In this document: in pieces, positions 1 to 12,926 of the stretch
Numbering within the stretch: the stretch's first letter is position 1
Layout: each line of letters begins with the position of its first letter
Source of the DNA: Sympetrum striolatum
Taxonomy: Eukaryota > Arthropoda > Insecta > Odonata > Libellulidae
DNA length: 64,000 nt
Direction: 5' to 3'
Assembly: GCA_947579665.1 (NCBI GenBank)
Contig: OX388347.1
Location: 21,816,562 to 21,880,561 of the forward strand
The notes under the pieces: model-generated
Database searches by the model: none
Seen by the model: the letters and a program-made list of their open reading frames with translations, nothing else
Told to the model about the DNA's origin: nothing
Made by a program: the position numbers and the translations under genes

Positions 1-2843
1 CTCTTTTTTAGTATTCAAAAACTTATTAGTAAAAAAAATGATACTGAAAAGTATGTATTTCGTTCGTGAAAATGCTTCTAAGCGGTATACTGTTAATTAG
101 CACTCCTGATGTTAAGTGATGTCAGTAATAAATAAATTTTATCTTACTTCTTTCAGTTACACAGATGAATAACAAGCTCATATAATTGCAGCAAGGCATA
201 GAGCTTCGAACGTTACTAATTGTGTTTAAACAAATTCATTACACTATACTTTTTTAGAGGAAGCACATTAACTGCTTGGTTTCCTTGCGATTCCCCTTTA
301 TTTCTTATATCCTTGCGCTCAGCTTTCGTTTCCTTTCAACTTTTCTTTACATTTCCTATTCCTACACCACACTTGTCTTTTTATCTTTAGGATATCATTT
401 ACTTCATTCAACCGAGGTATCTTTAACACTCAAACAGCAGACATAATTAAAATTACCAACATGGTGGATACTGTCCTATTTTTTACCCAATCATTGTCCT
501 ATTTATATTCCAATTCCAAGGTTTAATCATTATAAAACCCTTTTTATGATATAATAGAAATTGCGTTGACTTTTAATGAAGGATAAACTATAGGAATTTG
601 ATAGAAGTGCACAAATGATGGAAAACGCACTCTGAAAATCCTCACAGGGGTAGACCCAAAGATTTCCAAACCATTTCCTGATAGTAAATTGCTTTTGGTA
701 GGAAATTCATACGTAAGTAGGCAACTAAAGTAAAAATATAATGATAAATAGCCATGGAATTTTATCTGCTGGGAATTTCCGCGTATTCCAACCATACCCA
801 CTGACCGATCGTAGGATAGAAACTTCTAATTTCTTTTTCCTTGCCCACAAATCATTAGAAGTTGTACTATTGTTATCATAAAACATCCTGATGTAGGAGT
901 ACCAAGCAATTAGCAATGAAATTTAGGCTTCAGATGAAAATTTAAGCTTAGGATCAGATGAAAAAATCAGAAAATAGTCCAAATCGGGACTAAAATGATG
1001 CAATCCATGCCGTTTTAGTGTTAGCGCCTCTCAAAATCTCTATTCGTTTTTTCAATGCGCTTTCGTTTATGCCCTCAATATGCACAAGACTTTCTTATAT
1101 TGCTCACGCATTTCATTTCGTTCCAGAATCGCGTCTAAGTTGAGAACGAAATACTACAAATTTAAAAATATAACTTCACTTTTTAGATAAAGAGGGTGTT
1201 GCAGAGTACAGTATTTAATTCGAAATATCTGTTTTATTTTTTGTATGGAGATTTAAATCGCTTTTAATGGGTTTTAACAAATTTAGAAGGAAGCAATTTA
1301 AATAAATCACGTAAACAAAGTTCAATGGTTACGGTCATGTTTAACGTAAATGCATCAACATGAAATTTAATTAGTTAAAGAGGATATTTGATTCGAGTTA
1401 CATCTGTTCAATTGAAAATCTCCCAAGGGGCAAATTACACCTAATATCTAGGCGTTTGAATTTCAATACAGGTAAGCAAGGCCAAATACGTAATTAGTCG
1501 ATGAAGAATTTAGATACGACTATATGCTTGGGGGTAAAGATATATTAATGTATAAGAAACTAAAAAAGAATGTAGAATTAAAAAAAATAGATTTTAAGAT
1601 CAAAATATTTTACTATTTAATATTTTCATCCACGCTGAGGGAGACATTAATATTATAATTTGTAGATTAGCGTCAGAATTTGCAAGTCAAATTCTGCTGA
1701 AAGCAATCTCATTATACGGAGTGTTGAAAAAGCTCTAAGCGATTTTACATAATCCAGCTGCATGTTTAATCTTCGCATAGAGCTCTCAATAATTACGGGG
1801 CGTAAAAATAATTTCTGCTAGAATTTGTGATGGATGCTTGTCCTTTCAGAAGTCTGTGAATTAAATGTAAATCAGAAGGCGTAATCAGCATAGCATACGC
1901 CTCCTAATCGCGATTTACAGGTGAAAGTGATAAATTTTACGGTCAAATCTTTGCTACTTGGGTAAATTTGTGATAATAATCCCGGTGCATAGATTATTCC
2001 TTTTGGTGAGTTATTAGTTGTGATTCTTATGGTATCTCAAATAATCTGTAGTTTGAATTTCCGTACTAACCTTGGCAAAACTTTGGTTCTCACAGTTACA
2101 ATGGGAATTTCATTGACTTATCAGAATAGCTTTTGCGAATAAAATTTCAGCAGAAGAGAGTTAACCATAGCTCATGAGTCCATATTGCTAATATTTTCTG
2201 GAGAGTTAAAAAGCCATCAGAACACATGAATTAGTCCCAAACAGGAATCTATCATCTTTGCTAACGTTCACCTTCTTCATCTTAGGCTAACCCTTAAAGT
2301 GTAGGGAAGAAGGCGAAGGCAAACTTTTGCGATGTATTTAAAAAGCTCTATTTATCTCTTATTTAAATTTTAAAAGCTTATAATCCATGGATAAATTCAT
2401 ATTTGTGCACCTATGAAAAGGTTGTGATTGACGTTGTCCTGAGTATGAACCGTATTTCAGCCACGTTTTTACCCGAAGATGCAAATCTGAGCTCGAAATT
2501 AGAGATTTGTTAAGTAAAATATCTGAATGTGAATTATCTTTTTCACACTGTTTCTATTTTGCAATAAAAGTGTTAGTAGAAACGTCGACGTCATTGAACT
2601 GAAAGTCTCTTGGATGATTTGCATTAAATTATTTTGTCTTCGTGAAAATGCTATAAAGGTGAAATGAAAGTCAGGTTTAAAGTTCTCTGTAACGGTTTTG
2701 TTATCTTATTTTAATATTTTCCGACATCTTTCGGTTACCACTTAGAAGCCAAATTCATGCACTCATGCATTGTATACTCAAACACACGGTGAGCGTAGGT
2801 AATAGATTTCCAAAATTTTTAAAAATTATTTTATGCTTTATAT
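1..2843. other. AT-rich non-coding DNA, no gene seen
   Basis: No reading frame beyond chance length, no RNA gene and no clear repeat boundary are visible. The sequence is uniformly A+T-rich with short homopolymer runs. Short open frames near 544-916 (minus strand) overlap each other and resemble no family I know. Confidence 0.6.
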
Positions 2844-3058
2844 GCCGGCTTTGGTGGCCAAGTGGTTATCGTTCTCTGATCAAAAGGTCCTGGGTTCGAG
2901 TCCCGGCTGATCGGATTTTTCTGATCGGGAAATGCTTGCTTGCATTTGTCTATTGTTGCTGTTTCCTTGGTGAAGCACCTCATGACAAGTTCCGTAGAGA
3001 GTATAGGAGGACTTTACCACAAAGTGTCAACAGTATCTGAGAAGGAAAAAAATAAACA
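2844..3058 (+). repeat. tRNA-derived SINE (best-preserved copy)
   Basis: A tRNA-like head carries an internal pol III promoter. Box A is TGGCCAAGTGG at 2855-2865. Box B is GGTTCGAGTCC at 2893-2903, an exact fit to the consensus. The acceptor arms do not pair well, so this is not a functional tRNA. Downstream sequence (CTGATCGGATTTTTCTGATC, then a run rich in TTGC) is shared with the minus-strand copy at 17545-17672 and partly with 61055-61140. That makes it a dispersed family rather than a lone tRNA relic. The copy ends in an A-rich tail near 3045-3055. I see no clear target-site duplication. SINEs of this type depend on a partner LINE for mobility; which one is unknown. Confidence 0.75.
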
Positions 3059-6000
3059 TCGAACAGAATGTTATTTGGAGCGATTGTCCGATTGAAGCCA
3101 TCGAATGGGTTTCGAGATAGAAATTACTCAAGATACAATCTATGGATATCAGTAGGTTAAGCTCTTAAGATGACATCATATTATATTTGTAATTTGAACA
3201 ATTATTACTTTAGTGTATATTGTTGTATGATTGCAAATTAAATTAAAATGAAAAAAATCACGACAGCAGTCTTTCTGAATTTAGTTTGCATAACCATGGA
3301 GGTCTGTTCTTTAATCAATGTAAGATAATCATCAGAAATTTCCACCGCTGTTTCACCAGCATTAAGTTTCCGTCCCAAATTCAGGAAAGTTGGCGCTTTT
3401 TTCAATGCTAAACTACTTGTCATGGACACCGTTTTTCGTAAATGCGGTCCGCAAATATAATTCCGGGAAACCCATAACGTGCAGAAAAAAGAGATCGAGT
3501 TCCGGAAACCCAGAATACGAAATTTCCGAGCGGCGAAATTTATTCATAAAATTTAATACTGAGCTTAAGTTTACAAATGAGCATGAGATGGTCCTCTCCT
3601 AAATTAAAGGGCCCTCTCCCGATAAAAGTTTCAACTACGGAATAATAGAATTGAATCCTTTCTGGAACTGAGCTCGGAAAAATTTCGCCAGGAACTTGAA
3701 TTAAAGAGCAATTAGTATGGATCCCTTTGGCCTTAGGAGCGTTTGCCGCGTTAATTTTGAAACTTTCAAACGCTTTTCTCGGAAGCCCGATTATTAATCT
3801 CCGAGGTGACCTGGTTTCTTCCCCAAGATATTCTGCCCTTCAAAAGCAACCGAAGGCGACGTAATTATGTGTGACTAATGCCGTGATCAAGTGGCGAGCG
3901 ATTTTCCCTTTTCGGTGATTATTCACAGACCACAGATTGACAGCTTTTGATAGACTAAGAGATGCTAAAAGAATGTGGAATGGATTTGAGACGTTTAACC
4001 CAAAGGATTGCGTCCACCGACTGTTCTCCAGGGGGACTTTTCACCCAAATACATTCCAATATAGAATTTTTACCCATGATTTTTCAACCATTAGTCAATA
4101 AAATAGACTCAACTAGGACATATTTTACCCTTGAAATGCATTCCCAAGTTAATTGAAGAATACCTCTGTTATCAAATAATGTAGAAAATTCCACAAATTG
4201 CCATTTATGCGCCAGGAACAGACTGAGATCTGCGTTCTTCTCAGTAAAAATTGTGCAAACATAAAAATATCTGTATCGATTTCAAAAGAAAATATGTCTA
4301 TTATAACAAACTTAATATTTACTATAATAAATAAAGAAGTCATATATTTAGACATCAAAGTATACTTTTCTGAAACCATCAGTTGCAATTTATCAAATGC
4401 ATCATTTTAATTTATCATCTCCACTGCGACATCTATTCAAAGAATAAAAAGTGAAAGAACTATATATAATAGAAACAGTTTAGGTAATGTATTCTTGATT
4501 TTGTAGTACCATGCATCCTTGATAAACTTTTATTTAAAAATTTTCGCTTCCCTTCGAATCAAGCGAGGGAAGTTTCCCATTTTACGACCTCTTCGTATCG
4601 GTCTTGAATAGAGTTAACATGTACAAACATCTGTTGAAAGATAAGGTGAATATAACCAATATATGTTGAAAATCACCATATTTAAATTACCAGCACTTGA
4701 TAAACTTACCAAAGAACAGCGGCGATAGTCTCAGTCTTTTATTAGTGGCAATTCATTGGAAAAAGAACGGCTAAAATAGAGTGATATGATAATTACCAAA
4801 ATTAAAATTCCATATTTTTTCTTTTCTGCTAAATAGACAGATAAATTCGATTTGATTTGCACATAAATGTTTTAGTTATAAGTTTAACTCTGTGAATACA
4901 TGAGATTATAATTTTTATTTAAGTATAGTACTAACTGGATCAGAGTCAAAATTTCTCACCATCTTCTGATTTAGTTTTTTCGAAATCCTCAGCTCCTGTT
5001 TCAAATCCCTTGTTTATCCCAGTGGAATATGAAATTAAATCATTATCATCATGGTGGTGTATGCAGTTGTGCCAAAATAAAGAAAAGAGTAAAATACGCA
5101 TTGTAACTCTTCATAAATCATATTATGACTGGTAATTTAAATATTAATTTGTTAATTGAATATATCAATTAAATCAGTCTCTATAAAATTTCTGTTCCAC
5201 TCAATCGGAAGTCTAAGTTCATCTCATAACAGAACTTGGCATCACCGCTCTAATTCCCAAGAGGCCCCACCGCAAACTTCGAAAACCACTGATATACACG
5301 TTGCTTTCGCTTCTGCAAGTGAAGGAAGGAAGTAGTTTCCCCGGTCAAATATTAGCAGTGAAAGTGGTTTTCCTGCTTTCACATCCGTAAAAACCAATCG
5401 CATATAGATCATTCTTCCTCGAAATTGCTGCTCCACGTTGAACTCTTTTTAAGTACTTTCCAATAATTGGTTTTGTATCTAAGTTCTACAACTTCGCTAA
5501 TAGTTCCAAGACTTAATTCGTTCTGTCTCCTATAGAATAGCTCTGACTGTCAGTCATCTGTATTTTATGAATTCGTGATTACTTGGGATCAAATACTAAA
5601 TGCGATTGTAAACTAAATCATATAATAGAATTACCCTTATCAAAAGATGCTACACATATATCATATCGTTACAATGATTTGAGAAATGGCATTAATTTTT
5701 CGGTATTTGTTTAATAATGATGAAATTGACAATGGCAAAATATCTTTACATCAGGAAAATAGTGATGAAGTGTAAATAAATATCTAGCTATGATTTTAGT
5801 GCAGTGAATGTTATAAAATCAAATTTTCTGCTGTATAATTCAAATTTACTTAGTATGTACCTAGGCGAAATTTGAGTCATTGGCTTAACATGAGAATTTA
5901 AATATAATACTGAAATAATTTTGGTTTTGTTTCATGCCAATATTTTTCAATTTATGCGGAAGGGACAGAGGTAATTCTTAGATGAACCCTTTAAACTTAT

Positions 6001-6929
6001 TTCTGTTGTAAAATTGTTATTCGATATTTTCAAGTGTGTAACTGTTGCCAAACACGTTTTGTTTTGAAGGTTTCAGATACTGTTACATCATTCTGGGTTC
6101 ATCGCTTTTAATAATTTATTCGAGCGAGCAAAATGTGGCTACTGAAATATAATATTATGCCTTTGTAGGTTTGGATAGTATTCGGACTAAAATTTTCATT
6201 TTAAAGACACTCGGGTCGTATGTGATATTGTTTTTATGCTACCGTATCGTGATGGATGGATTAATATTTCATATTTGGCTTTGGCATAGGATATTATTTT
6301 TTACCAAAAACTTTTGCCTTAGTTTTGTGACAGTGATGATATGATATCGATTGAGGAATTGCTTATTTTGAAAACTTGCTCGGATCTTGTTAACACCTCT
6401 CTATTGAGAATAAAATTTAATCACGCTGTTTTCGTTTTGCAAATAAGTAGGCTCATCCTTGTACAGGGTGAGAAAAGTAATGGAAAACTTCCTCACTCCT
6501 CATCTTGCGTATTTAGCCTCATTCCCTCTCCAACGTAAAGCGGTTGGTGATGATGAGCATGACCAATAAGCTATCCTTCGAGCTGCTAAATGCATATAAC
6601 TGCCCATGAATAGTTTCCAGATTTGGGTAGCCCTCAAAATATTTTGTAATTATCAATATACTACTCTGAGAGAATCAATAGTATTAAAATTCTAGGGAAC
6701 AATAAAAATCCATAAAGTTTTTCGTTGAGTAAACTCTCTGTAGGACATAATGTCTTATCGGATAGTCAGGTTTTTATGCATATCCTGATAATGAAAAGGT
6801 AGTAGATATTGATAGTAGATACTCACGAAAAGATTCATACCGAGCAAGAAAATGGAGGTAATGGTGTAACAGTTCTAATTACGTCCTTAGCTAAAAGTAC
6901 TGATGTTGCTCACTTTAACACGAAGGAAG
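3059..6929. other. non-coding DNA, no gene seen
   Basis: Mostly AT-rich. Slightly more G+C occurs at about 3420-3960 and 5220-5440, but neither patch has a coherent reading frame or a recognisable protein. No RNA gene or bounded repeat was found. Confidence 0.55.
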
Positions 6930-7570
6930 CATCTATGCCGTTACTCTTTCAGCCATCGTATAGATAAGAAAACCTCGATAAGAGAGAGAGAGGTTGGACC
7001 CAATATTTGTGGCCATCGCGAAGTAAGTGGGAAGGAGAGGAGAAGAAGAGAAATTCGAGAGATTTTCGGAAGCGATATTAAAGAAAACCCGCCGGCGACG
7101 CGTTGAATATTTATACATGCACGCCTTCTGCCCGACCCGGTCGTAGCTTCCGTCGGAGGGAGCGTTGAAAAGAGCCTATCGTACAGGGGGTCTCAAAATG
7201 GAAGTCTTCCTTTGGGAAATCAACGCCCACGCACAGTCAACTGCTGCATATCCTCCTTCCCTCACGGCCACTTAAAAAAACTCACCCTCCGAGGTATTTT
7301 TTCCCTCTCTAATCTGCGATACTTTTCCTCGGTTCATTCACGCGTGCGGCGTACTTAAGAAGCGAAGTGCGCAGTGAAAAATTACGCCTTGCGACCCTAA
7401 TTTCTGCAATGATTGATATCCGAGCGACTTGGAATAATTTCGCGAGACGCCATAGGTGCTTTATCTCCTCGCTATAATCTCCCCACTCATTTTGTGGACG
7501 CTCCCTTGCAGCCCGTATAATTAACTGCAGTCGTATTTGTTTACTATCGCTTACCCATTCATTGCTTCCA
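6930..7570. other. CpG-richer non-coding block
   Basis: G+C and CpG content are visibly higher than in the flanks, for example around 7085-7160 where CG dinucleotides cluster. A purine-rich (GA)n-like stretch lies at about 6975-7060. Short frames run on both strands without similarity to any protein. It resembles the other CpG-richer blocks of this window. A conserved regulatory element or an unmethylated segment is possible, but this is inference only. Confidence 0.4.
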
Positions 7571-9515
7571 TACAAGAGGTTTTATCTACTTTATAACTAA
7601 CTCGTATCTATTCATCGGCTGTCACAATAATCATCATCGTGCATCATGCATTCGATCTTGGTAACTCTCGTGAGTTGGTTATTCGTTTCACCGCAGAGGT
7701 TTTTTCTTTCGTAAAATTTAATTAGTCTTTGCGAGAAATTGGTAGCAGTTCCATTGCAGAGAAACTTTAATAAATATTTCTATTTTCATTGTTAAATATT
7801 GTTTTCGATCCCATACCAAGAAGGTTGGAATCAAATACTTTGTTATTTATTGAATTTTTCAAGAAAAATATGTTTACGCCTCTGTCAACAAAACTCTGTT
7901 TCCTGTAACAGTTTTGAGTTTGTTTACTCTTTAATTTGTCTCTGAAAGCGTAAAAATAAAATTCACTTTAGTGATTAAACGGAAGTAGGGTGGATCTGGA
8001 AATTTGGAAAGAAATGAATAAATTATGACATTTAAAAATGCAAAATGCAAACAAATTCCAATACTAAGATTTAGCTTTTGAAAAAAACTAAATGCCAAAC
8101 GGAAACCTATCCACAGTTACGTATATTAAGTGTATAAATGATGACTTAAGAAGGAAGATTACATGTAATTTTACGAGAAAATCAACATCGACAACTAGTT
8201 TGAACCCGCAGTTTCTTTAATGTAATATTGGTTTCCAATAAACTTATTAAAATGTATTTTCCTAACAAATTTTATTGGTCAGGATATATTGCTCTTAATG
8301 TTTTTGAGAGTATTGATGATAACTCATCTAGGGTGGATCAATAAGTGTCTGTGTTTGTTGTGTCATTGTAGAGGGAAGGCTACTTTACGGTCATTTGCTA
8401 CCATCTTTCAAAGTACAATATTTAAGTTTCCGTAATAATTCATTAATTAAGTAACATAGTAACTATCCCTTTCGGGGTTAGCGAGTTTATCTCTTATTCA
8501 CTATACTTCTACTCGCTTTTCTATTCACCAACTTCGGTGACACGTGTACTTCTTTCCATGTATCACTCCCTTTCAATCCCCAAACTATGCACCTCTTACG
8601 TATTCTCTTCAGGATTTCATCCACCAAGTTTAATCAGCTTTCCCTTCCTCCTCTTTCACACCACCCGCATACTCATTATCCTCAATGTGTTAGCTTCCTG
8701 TATCCGAAAATTGAGAGTAGCTCTTGGTAGGAGAATGTTTTCAATGGATTGGGAAGTAGTCTTTGATAGGGTGATTTTAGTACGTGGGGAATTCAGTTAG
8801 CTACTTCAGGGTAATGTTGAGAACTACTTTGTCTTCCTGACCATTATATGCCGATATTGACCTGTAGGGAGCAATAGCAGTTCTTATGGAGAATTATGTT
8901 TGTACAGGTATGATAACCTACCCACTATGATTATATTGACCGGAAATACTTTGACAAATGTATGACAAATAATAATTGTAGGACAAATACTTTGACAAAC
9001 AAATGTCCGAAATAGTTTGGCAAAATCTATGTACCTCTTTCCTTTCATTATCGTGTTCCTGCATTTACGTATTCACCTTGCGAACCATCTTATGACCTAC
9101 GTTTTTACATAATACTATTTTGAGTTTTTGTCACAGAAAAGTATATAAAAATAGAATCTTGTAATTCTTTTTGTAAGAAATTTTCTAGTGTAATATTTAA
9201 TGTAAGCAATTTTGAGTATCAATTTGCAATTTTATCTTTTCTTCTATTCGCTTCCTTTGTCAATTTTCTCTCATTTTTACTCAATACTTTTATACCTTGA
9301 CTGCAAGTTAAGTATTTCTGATTTTCAATTGTATTTTTCTGGCGTATCGTTCTTCAGTTATGATTTATGATGATTTTTTTCTTGACGTCAAATTTCAGTT
9401 ATTCACTTTTATGGTATCTCAGAGTATATGCAAACTCACTTTTTGAAATATTTTCCTGTACTCTCCTGGAGCAGCAATTCCCTTTCGCATCTTTAATGAT
9501 AAGGTCATTTATCTA
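7571..9515. other. AT-rich non-coding DNA, no gene seen
   Basis: No supported gene. A pyrimidine-rich stretch at about 8470-8700 holds an 87-codon open frame that matches nothing I recognise. A short local duplication of ACAAATACTTTGACAAA-like sequence lies at about 8950-9010. Confidence 0.55.
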
Positions 9516-10460
9516 GAGGAGACCCGGGTAAAATTGTCCCCTTAAGAGTTTACTGGCTCTATGAAGATGTAGCCAATTATTCTAGGTATAGTTTTTTGAT
9601 TTTACACTTTGTCAGTGTAAAGATGAATAATTTCCAAAATTGTGTAAATTTTGCAAATAAAATTACACTTCTTATCATAAAAGTTTCGTAAGTTTGCAAA
9701 ATGTCCACTTTACCCCGGTGCATGGGTAAGATGGTCCCCAAATATAATTATTTTATATTTCCCCGTAATATTCATTTCTGGTCAGTATTTCTCCATCTAA
9801 GACGTAATGAATAAATTATAAATAACTAGATATATTTACTAAGGAACAATAGCTTTATTTATCACGAAAATAATAGGATTTAATGAAATGTATATCATCA
9901 ACACTTGACAACATATTATTATTTCAAGAAGTCATTCACATTTCTACAATATATTTATTATTTTATGGTGATTTATAAGCAGAAGTTACAGGTAAACTCA
10001 TTGCAAAAATCATCATCAACTCCTGCACATTCATCATGAGTTCACTTTGAACAGTGGTACCCTATAAAAACGTGGGGAACCACTTTACCCCACGTGCAAT
10101 TTAAATTCAAAACAGTTGAAAGGAACTTGAAATAATTATGAAAAAGGGAGTAAAAGTTACTAAAAAAATTAAGAACTATTCGTAACTGTACTAAAGAAAA
10201 TAGTTTAATTGAAGTAATTTCTATATTGTTAGAGAAATCAAAGGTATAAAAACTTACTTGCCCTAGATCAATTATCTCGAAATGGCAATATTCTTCCCTG
10301 CTGAGAGCAAAACATTAAGCCAATCCTAACAGAGGCTGCAACTCAACCGATTTTATGGTGAGGAAGTAGCATGTAGAATACAAGATAGATTGCAAAACTA
10401 ACAAGGGAGAAAAACATAGTACCACTTCACCCCGGAGGACCGCTTTAGACGAATCTCCCC
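9516..10460. mobile_element. candidate non-autonomous DNA transposon flanked by TA
   Basis: The two ends are imperfect inverted repeats. The left end begins GAGGAGACCCGGGTAAAATT. The reverse complement of the right end begins GGGGAGATTCGTCTAAAGCG, and about 17 of 26 positions match. Both ends are directly flanked by TA (9514-9515 and 10461-10462). The motif ACTTTACCCC or its complement recurs inside (about 9707-9716, 10080-10092 and 10425-10433), like subterminal transposase-binding repeats. No transposase is encoded. TA target sites suggest a Tc1/mariner/pogo-type relative. The terminal match is modest, so the assignment is tentative. Confidence 0.45.
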
Positions 10461-11334
10461 TACATATATGTATATAACTTGTGCACTTTCCGATTTAATT
10501 GTAAATAACAATGTCCTCAGATCATATCCGTTGTATTTATATTTAATTAGGTTTACTTAATTAAAATATATTACTATTAGGGGTGTAAGGGGTAAAAAAT
10601 ATTAATAAATATTTTACAACGATACAATTTCTATTTCTATCCTTTTATATTCAAAATTTAGGAATTTTAGATTGGAATTCTTCATTACCCACTTTTCTAA
10701 TGTTCCATTTAATTTCTTTTACAAGTTAGCCGCCTCTATAAGTTTCACTATGGTTTCATATCATGTACACATATTGCATGCATATAAAGTACATTCTCTG
10801 TCTTCGCTATTTTGGAATTAGAATTTTTCAGCGGAGATTCAGTTCTCAACTCAGGCTGCGCAATTACTCCAACAACATATTTTTTAGTCTTTGCGGTTCC
10901 GCTCGCTAAGTATGCTAATGCGTAATTGCTTCGGATAAATTAAAACTTGGATTAAGGGAGTATTTTCCGCCGAGCGTAAACTAGGAAAGTTGTAAATTTA
11001 AGGTCCGTTAATTTTTAATCTTTGCAGGAAACGTGGTATGAGTAGCGACTAGTTTTAGAAATGGAATTTGTTAGTCGCTCTTTTAAAGGATTGAGTCCGA
11101 TCTATCCTTGGTTAAAGTGAAAGGTAAATGGGAGTGTACCTGTCTTACATGACCCGGGTTTCTCACAAGATCCATCATTTGTTTGGCAGAAACTTTACCG
11201 TTATAACTTCTCCTGAATACAAGTCTTACTTTTGTTGATGTACTCCATTTTCCCTTTCTCTTCGCCCGGTTTATCGTTTGGTTTCTGCGGATGATCATGT
11301 ATCACACTCCAGGAATTTAATTCTTCATTTATTC
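10461..11334. other. non-coding DNA, no gene seen
   Basis: AT-rich sequence. A 71-codon open frame on the minus strand (11083-11298) is basic but unrecognised and has no supporting context. Nothing else is distinguishable. Confidence 0.5.
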
Positions 11335-12125
11335 GTTTATTTGCATCTTGTAAATGAATGTATCTTTAATAACGACGAAAAGAACAATTGAGGAATGGAA
11401 CAGACTACCTGCAGAAGTCTTCGAACCTTTCCCAAAAGTATTAAATATTTTATTAAGGTTATGGGTAGAATGAAAAATTTGAAGAATGAGCCTGCCGGTA
11501 ACGAGATGTGAGACAAGTAGGGTATTGCCAGGTAGGGTGAAGGACGGTGGGGACTTCGTGGACCCTGTGGCCGCTACGGCAGCCATGAAGGCCTATCAGG
11601 AACCCTGAAAAATCTTGCATGATAAGTACAAGAGAAGAAATATATATGGGTCACTCCATGCCAATTCGACAAGGTGACAAATTTAACATAACAATTTTTA
11701 AACATTGCAATATTTCATAAAAATTTGCGTTAATTACAAAACGGCTTAGGGGTTTTCATTTTGTTGTAAAATCAAAGCAATTCGACAAATTTTGTCAAAA
11801 TCGGTTACCTCAAGGATCAATTTGGCCGATTTCCTTGTCAAATTGGCTGTTAAAGGTTTTTTTAAATTCATACTTGCTTAACTAATTTAGAGTAATGTTT
11901 TTTATAATTCATATATGTATTGCAGATTTATATATTTTGATTTATTTTTATTATTTTTATTTATAAATGCTTGTTTTATATAATTGGGTTTATTTTATGT
12001 ATACATGGTAATATTTTTATTTATTTATTTATTTTTTTACTAATTTTTAATTTTTATATAAATTAACGTCGCCACCAGTCTTTGCGACTAACTGCGGCTG
12101 CTTTGTACAATAAATAAAGATTACG
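11335..12125 (+). mobile_element. non-LTR retrotransposon 3' end (decayed ORF2 tail plus 3' UTR)
   Basis: Codons 11387-11437 read IEEWNRLPAEVFEPFPK. This fits the conserved C-terminal motif of many arthropod LINE ORF2 proteins (a TI.EWN.LP.EV type signature after the reverse transcriptase). A stop lies just upstream, and the frame degrades after about 11470. The following sequence to about 12119 acts as a 3' UTR. Its last 60 bases (TTAACGTCGCC... ending AATAAATAAAG) recur at about 50540-50600. The ORF end recurs at about 50186-50260. The segment at about 11490-11620 recurs on the minus strand at 23758-23905. The element is 5'-truncated, as is usual for LINEs, and cannot encode a product. Confidence 0.65.
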
Positions 12126-12918
12126 ATGGCGTAACTAACAATCTGCTTGGGACGGTTTTTTACCTCAGAGATGAAAAGTTTTCACAATAGTTAGTCTCAT
12201 CATATTCGAGAAGGATGTTACTTATAGTTCGGGTGAATGCATTTAAGATAATAGAGTTCGACAAATTGATTTTATGAGATGATTGTGAGGGTTTTGGATG
12301 TTTGGCCGCTTTCTCGTTCCCGTGAACTGCAGCTCGGAAACCAATCTTGTTTTTTGAAGGAGATGACGTATTATTTGCAGAAGTGCACCCTAATAAAGGT
12401 AGCTGGTCGATTCTTCTGCCAATATTTTTCACGTTCTATAAAGCTATCGTATAAAAATTAGTTGGCTTTTGTCATTACCCATATCTCTGTTAATGGTTGA
12501 ACATCTCACAACATAAATTGAAAATCTTACGATATTGGCCTTATGAGAGATTTATTAATGATTTCCGCTACAATTAATTACTTACCTAGTTTCGCTCTCC
12601 TCCCTTCAAATCTCAGCCAACTTTTGCTTATATCACGTGATAAAAGATGTCTATAAAAAGGCATATCAGTGTATGAGAAGGTAGGCCTTCTCATACACTG
12701 AAAATCTCATGTACCATTTGCTCTTAGTACTGAATGTATGCCAATGAATAGCAATTAGATTGGAGGTGAGGAAACTATTATAAAAGCACCTCGTGGAATT
12801 TAAATCAATTTAGTCAAGGTTCGAAACTGGAAACATAACAAATTTTTATTGTAAGCCTCTCAACAAAATCAGCAAATGAAGTTTGTGGGTGAATATTCTC
12901 CTTCAATGTGAAATAACA
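12126..12918. other. non-coding DNA containing one short hairpin
   Basis: Apart from the hairpin at 12666-12701 (separate entry) I see no gene or repeat. Overlapping short frames at 12160-12461 run on opposite strands and are not recognisable. Confidence 0.5.
12666..12701. repeat. perfect 16-bp inverted repeat with 4-nt loop
   Basis: TCAGTGTATGAGAAGG at 12666-12681 is followed by the loop TAGG and then the exact complement at 12686-12701. The stem is strong and G+C-balanced in an AT-rich setting. No T-run or U-rich tail follows, so there is no basis for calling it a terminator or a known small RNA. Confidence 0.8.
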
Positions 12919-12926
12919 GATAATTT

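Noticed and set aside
2844..2916. Functional tRNA gene
   Set aside because: Boxes A and B are good, but the acceptor arms do not pair, and the same sequence recurs with a shared non-tRNA downstream part, so it is a SINE head.
11083..11298. Basic 71-codon minus-strand frame as a possible exon
   Set aside because: No family likeness, chance length, and no conserved splice context that I can confirm.
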